From NCBI GenBank assembly GCA_051418055.1, contig JBPRGH010000137.1:1-64000 (forward strand): a DNA stretch of 64,000 nt. Reading direction: 5' to 3'. Below, one piece after another: positions 60,660 through 64,000 of the stretch. The DNA comes from JBPRGH01 sp051418055. Lineage in GTDB: Bacteria > Bacteroidota > Bacteroidia > Cytophagales > Cyclobacteriaceae. Under the pieces are notes generated by a model that saw only the letters and a program-made list of their open reading frames with translations, was not told where the DNA came from and ran no database searches. Numbering within the stretch: position 1 is the first letter of the stretch; each line of letters begins with the position of its first letter. Position numbers and translations under genes: made by a program.

Positions 60660-62137
60660 TGAATACACCTCTGAATATAGATCTGGCAGCATATATGGAG
60701 CAGGTAAAATTTCTTGCTCCTGAAATGATCCTGGTAATTGGAGGGTTGTTGTTATTAGTAGCTGAAGCATTCCTTAAAAGTAAAAATATAGGAAAAAATT
60801 TGTTCCTTGTTTCACTGACAGGAGCCTTTGCATATGCATTAGTACAACAATTTCCTTTTAACAAATTCGAACCTGTTTTAATCTGGAATGTGATCCTTTT
60901 AGATAAAGCTTCTCTTATATTTTTCTTCATATTTACTTTAGCCGGTATCTTCTTTTTATTTTCCTATTGGAGAAAAGTGAGAGCTGTTGAATTGTTTTTT
61001 GCTTTAATAATGGTGATGGCAGCATTTATTATAGTTAAGGCTGTAAATCTGCTGGTACTGTTATTAGCTATAGAGATATTATCAATTGGCGCTTATAGTT
61101 TATCCGCAATGCAGCATACGGCAGCGGCAAAAGAAGCGGCAATTAAATATATAATTTTTGGAGGCGTTTCCACGGCTATATTTTTATTTGGTTTATCACT
61201 TCTTTTTGGATTAACAGGTACGTTGAATATCCATGAAGAGGTTTTTGCACAAAGCCTGATAAACCAGCAGGGTCCGGTGCTGATGATTATCTTTATACTG
61301 ATCTTTGTTGGCCTGTTCTTTAAGATTACTGCTTTCCCTTTCCATCTTTGGGCGCCGGATATTTATGAAGCTGTACCTGCCCCCATAGCAGCATTTTTTT
61401 CGGTATTGCCTAAACTGGCGGTACTTGGATTTATAATAAAATATGTGCTGGCTATAAATCTTTTTAACATAATTGAAGTGCCGTGGGAAATATTTTTGGC
61501 CGTTATTGCCATATTAACAATGACAGTGGGAAATTTGGCTGCTTTGTCACAAAAGAATGCTAAGAGGATGATGGCATATTCCTCAGTGGCTCATACCGGA
61601 TTTTTTCTAATGGCCATAGTGGCCTTTCAGGTTTTTGCTTTCCAGGCATTGCTTTTTTATGGAGCAGTTTATCTTCTAATGAATTTTGGCGCTTTTCTTT
61701 TGATACATTTATATGAGGAAAAGATGGGATTAACAGAGGTGAAGCAATATTCCGGTTTGGCAAAAAGATATCCTTATCATGCGGTAGGTATAGTGATTGT
61801 GATGATCTCGCTTACCGGGTTGCCCCCAACTGCAGGATTTACTGCTAAGCTTTTTGTTTTTTCGGCGGTATACGATGCATATCAGGCAAGTAGTTTGGAG
61901 ATATTATGGTGGTTGTTGATAGCCGGTATAATAAATACTGTGGTATCTTTATTTTATTATTTGAAGATCCCTTACTTTATGATCTTTAAACCTGAAATAA
62001 AACCAGTAGGTCCCTCAGTATCATTCATTTATTCAGTGAATTTTTTCCTGGCTATTTTGGTTTTACCATTGATAATAATTTTTATCCGCCCCGACCTTTT
62101 AATGGATTGGATAAATATGATCAACTTTGCACTATGA
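60659..62137 (+). CDS. nuoN: NADH-quinone oxidoreductase subunit N
   Basis: A 492-residue antiporter-like subunit with about 14 membrane helices. Landmarks: LLALLAIEILSIGAYSLSAM-type segment with the conserved Glu, AAIKYIIFGG with the pump Lys, FKITAFPFHLWAPDIYEAVPAPIAAFFS, and AYSSVAHTGFFLM. It ends the nuo run and overlaps the purF-type gene by 4 bp (ATGA). Confidence 0.95.
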   Translation: MNTPLNIDLAAYMEQVKFLAPEMILVIGGLLLLVAEAFLKSKNIGKNLFLVSLTGAFAYALVQQFPFNKFEPVLIWNVILLDKASLIFFFIFTLAGIFFLFSYWRKVRAVELFFALIMVMAAFIIVKAVNLLVLLLAIEILSIGAYSLSAMQHTAAAKEAAIKYIIFGGVSTAIFLFGLSLLFGLTGTLNIHEEVFAQSLINQQGPVLMIIFILIFVGLFFKITAFPFHLWAPDIYEAVPAPIAAFFSVLPKLAVLGFIIKYVLAINLFNIIEVPWEIFLAVIAILTMTVGNLAALSQKNAKRMMAYSSVAHTGFFLMAIVAFQVFAFQALLFYGAVYLLMNFGAFLLIHLYEEKMGLTEVKQYSGLAKRYPYHAVGIVIVMISLTGLPPTAGFTAKLFVFSAVYDAYQASSLEILWWLLIAGIINTVVSLFYYLKIPYFMIFKPEIKPVGPSVSFIYSVNFFLAILVLPLIIIFIRPDLLMDWINMINFAL

Positions 62138-64000
62138 GTGACCAAATTAAACATGAGTGTGGAATAGCACTCATCCGTTTACGAAAGCCATTATCCTACT
62201 ATATTGAAAAATATGGCTCACCAGCTTACGCCGCTCAAAAGCTGTATATCCTTATGGAAAAACAGCGTAACCGTGGTCAGGATGGTGCAGGAGTGGCCAA
62301 TATTAAAATAAATCAAAAACCTGGCCTGAGGTATGTAAGCCGGTACAGGTCTGATTCTTCAGAGGCAATTGCAGAGATCTTTAGGAAGATCAGCAAGAAA
62401 TATAGTAAAGCAAAGAAAAATGGTGGTGCCGATTATCTTGATGAGCGCTGGCTTAAAGATAATGTAGCCTTTACAGGTGAAGTATGGCTGGGCCATCTAC
62501 GCTATGGTACACATGGTAAATATGGAATAGAAAATTGCCATCCATTTCTGCGTCAAAATAACTGGAGAAGCAGAAATCTCGTATTGGCTGGAAACTTTAA
62601 TATGACCAATGTTGATGAGCTGTTTAATAAGCTTTTAACAATTGGTCAGCATCCTAAAGAAAAAGTGGATACGGTAACCGTAATGGAGAAGATCGGACAT
62701 TTCCTGGATGAAGAAAACCAGCACCTTTTTAACAAGTACAAAGAAACACACTCCAATGAGGCAATCACTCATCTTATTGAAGATGAAATGGACCTTCAAC
62801 GGGTATTGAAACGTTCCTGTCGTGATTTCGACGGTGGCTATGCAATGGCCGGTTTAATTGGCTCAGGGGCTGCATTTGTAGCCCGTGATCCCTCAGGTAT
62901 CCGCCCCGCTTATTATTATGCTGATGATGAAGTAATTGTTGTTGCATCTGAGAAACCGGCAATAAAGACAGCATTTAATATTGATTATAATAAGATCAAT
63001 GAAGTGAAGCCCGGTCACGCACTGATAATTAATAAATCAGGGGATTATGCTGAAAAAGAATTTATAAAACCGCTTAAAAAAACATCCTGCAGCTTTGAAA
63101 GGATATACTTTAGCCGTGGTACTGATCCTGATATTTATAAAGAACGTAAGGCTTTAGGTAAACTTCTTGTTCCCCAGGTATTAAAGGCCATAAACTCTGA
63201 TCTTAAAAACACCGTATTTTCCTACATTCCCAATACCGCTGAGACGGCCTTTTTAGGGATGATGGAAGGTATTGAAGAGTTTCTTGTTAAAAAGAGAACA
63301 GAAATTATAATAGATAAAAAGCCTAGTGTCGACTCCATTGAAGATCTGTTATCGTTTCGTCCGAGAGTAGAGAAGATCGTTATTAAAGATGCAAAGCTCA
63401 GAACATTTATTACAGGTGATGAACATCGCGGAGAACTGGTTTCACACGTTTATGATACTACCTATGAAGTTGTAAATAAAGGTGTGGATACTTTAGTTGT
63501 CATGGACGATTCAATTGTCCGTGGTACTACACTCGAAAAAAGTATCCTTACCATGCTTTCACGCCTTGAGCCAAAAAAGATAGTTATTGTCTCATCGGCC
63601 CCTCAGATACGCTTCCCTGATTGCTATGGGATAGATATGTCAAAAATGAGTGAGTTTGTTGCTTTCCGTGCCATGGTCGCTTTATTAAAGGAGCAGGGGA
63701 AAGAGCATATGCTGGGAGAAGTTTATGAAAGATGCCTTACCTCCTCAGATAATAGCCATAATGAAAATTATGTTAAAGCTTTATTTAATCAATATAGTGA
63801 TGATGATATTTCAGGAAAAATCGCTGAGATTGTAAGGCCTGATGTGCTGCAAGGAGAGCTTGAAGTTATCTATCAAACAGTTGACAATCTTCATAAAGCC
63901 TGCCGCAATCATTCAGGTGACTGGTATTTCACCGGAAACTATCCTACCCCTGGGGGCAATCGCGTAGTTAATAAGTCTTACATAAATTTTATGGAAGGCA
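62134..64000 (+). CDS. purF: amidophosphoribosyltransferase, long form (partial at right edge)
   Basis: First 622 codons of a gene that runs off the window. PurF transfers the amide nitrogen of glutamine to PRPP, the first committed step of purine synthesis. The glutaminase half starts MSDQIKHECGIALIRL, with the expected catalytic Cys at residue 9 after an eight-residue leader. It has the QRNRGQDGAGVAN and GHLRYGTHG blocks, then SRGTDPDIYKERKALGKLL and the PRPP loop VVMDDSIVRGTTLEKS near residue 456. Longer than the usual 500 residues, a form I associate with Bacteroidota. It overlaps nuoN by 4 bp. Confidence 0.92.
   Translation, partial: MSDQIKHECGIALIRLRKPLSYYIEKYGSPAYAAQKLYILMEKQRNRGQDGAGVANIKINQKPGLRYVSRYRSDSSEAIAEIFRKISKKYSKAKKNGGADYLDERWLKDNVAFTGEVWLGHLRYGTHGKYGIENCHPFLRQNNWRSRNLVLAGNFNMTNVDELFNKLLTIGQHPKEKVDTVTVMEKIGHFLDEENQHLFNKYKETHSNEAITHLIEDEMDLQRVLKRSCRDFDGGYAMAGLIGSGAAFVARDPSGIRPAYYYADDEVIVVASEKPAIKTAFNIDYNKINEVKPGHALIINKSGDYAEKEFIKPLKKTSCSFERIYFSRGTDPDIYKERKALGKLLVPQVLKAINSDLKNTVFSYIPNTAETAFLGMMEGIEEFLVKKRTEIIIDKKPSVDSIEDLLSFRPRVEKIVIKDAKLRTFITGDEHRGELVSHVYDTTYEVVNKGVDTLVVMDDSIVRGTTLEKSILTMLSRLEPKKIVIVSSAPQIRFPDCYGIDMSKMSEFVAFRAMVALLKEQGKEHMLGEVYERCLTSSDNSHNENYVKALFNQYSDDDISGKIAEIVRPDVLQGELEVIYQTVDNLHKACRNHSGDWYFTGNYPTPGGNRVVNKSYINFMEG

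Overview
This 64 kb window reads as a chromosomal segment of a Bacteroidota bacterium, most likely order Cytophagales. The case rests on several things seen together: AT-rich intergenic DNA, no clear Shine-Dalgarno sequences, repeated matches to the Bacteroidota promoter element TAnnTTTG upstream of starts, and Bacteroidota-type families (DUF2911, DUF6249, long-form PurF, large LptD, BNR-repeat secreted proteins, many Sec and lipoprotein signal peptides). I saw no rRNA or tRNA gene, CRISPR array, transposase, integrase or phage gene. The genus cannot be fixed from the sequence alone.

Layout. 1-2 kb: the end of an upstream unit with a terminator, then a DUF962 membrane protein, a DUF2911 protein and a dCMP deaminase. 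2-8.6 kb: a SNF2 helicase, then envelope genes: LptD divergent from a murein amidase, followed by an MCE (MlaD-like) protein. 9.7-13 kb: an acyl-CoA carboxylase beta subunit, a SirB1-like protein and PlsC. 13.2-16 kb: an NtrY/NtrX-like kinase and sigma-54 activator. 16.1-21.7 kb: a secreted DUF3108-like protein, then rsfS-ftsH-lpxH plus a coupled exported protein, divergent from birA. 21.8-27 kb: a sortilin-type BNR propeller protein coupled to a CocE/NonD hydrolase. 27-31.6 kb: a looser, AT-rich region with a second BNR protein, ahcY and several small or broken genes. 31.6-36.9 kb: an ECF sigma/anti-sigma pair, a DASS transporter, a frameshifted antitoxin, a VOC lipoprotein, a cyclophilin and an HD phosphohydrolase. 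36.9-39.8 kb: an exported TPR-caspase with two paralogous lipoproteins. 40-49 kb: housekeeping (MazG-like, Dtd, IscA-like, FolB, DivIVA-like, WD40, PPTase, S1/P1 nuclease, Ktr/Trk potassium uptake). 49.2-53.3 kb: an ECF sigma gene divergent from a three-gene C39 / RimK-like ATP-grasp / GCS2 amidoligase operon. 53.4-56.5 kb: an outer-membrane barrel candidate, CvpA, YqeY, PdxJ and small proteins. 56.7-64 kb: nuoKLMN overlapping the start of a purF-type gene that runs off the right edge.

How the parts relate. Much of the left half serves the cell envelope (LptD, LpxH, amidase, MCE protein, PlsC, FtsH). The best candidates for undescribed biology are the C39/RLAN-ATP-grasp/GCS2 operon (a predicted maker of an unknown peptide-like amide), the exported caspase operon whose two lipoproteins share the C-terminal motif DPILRMINN, and a set of intergenic tracts built from in-phase 7-bp units that repeatedly abut stop codons. 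Several small genes are broken: an in-frame stop in a lipoprotein gene near 30.87 kb and a +1 frameshift in an orphan antitoxin gene near 34.87 kb.
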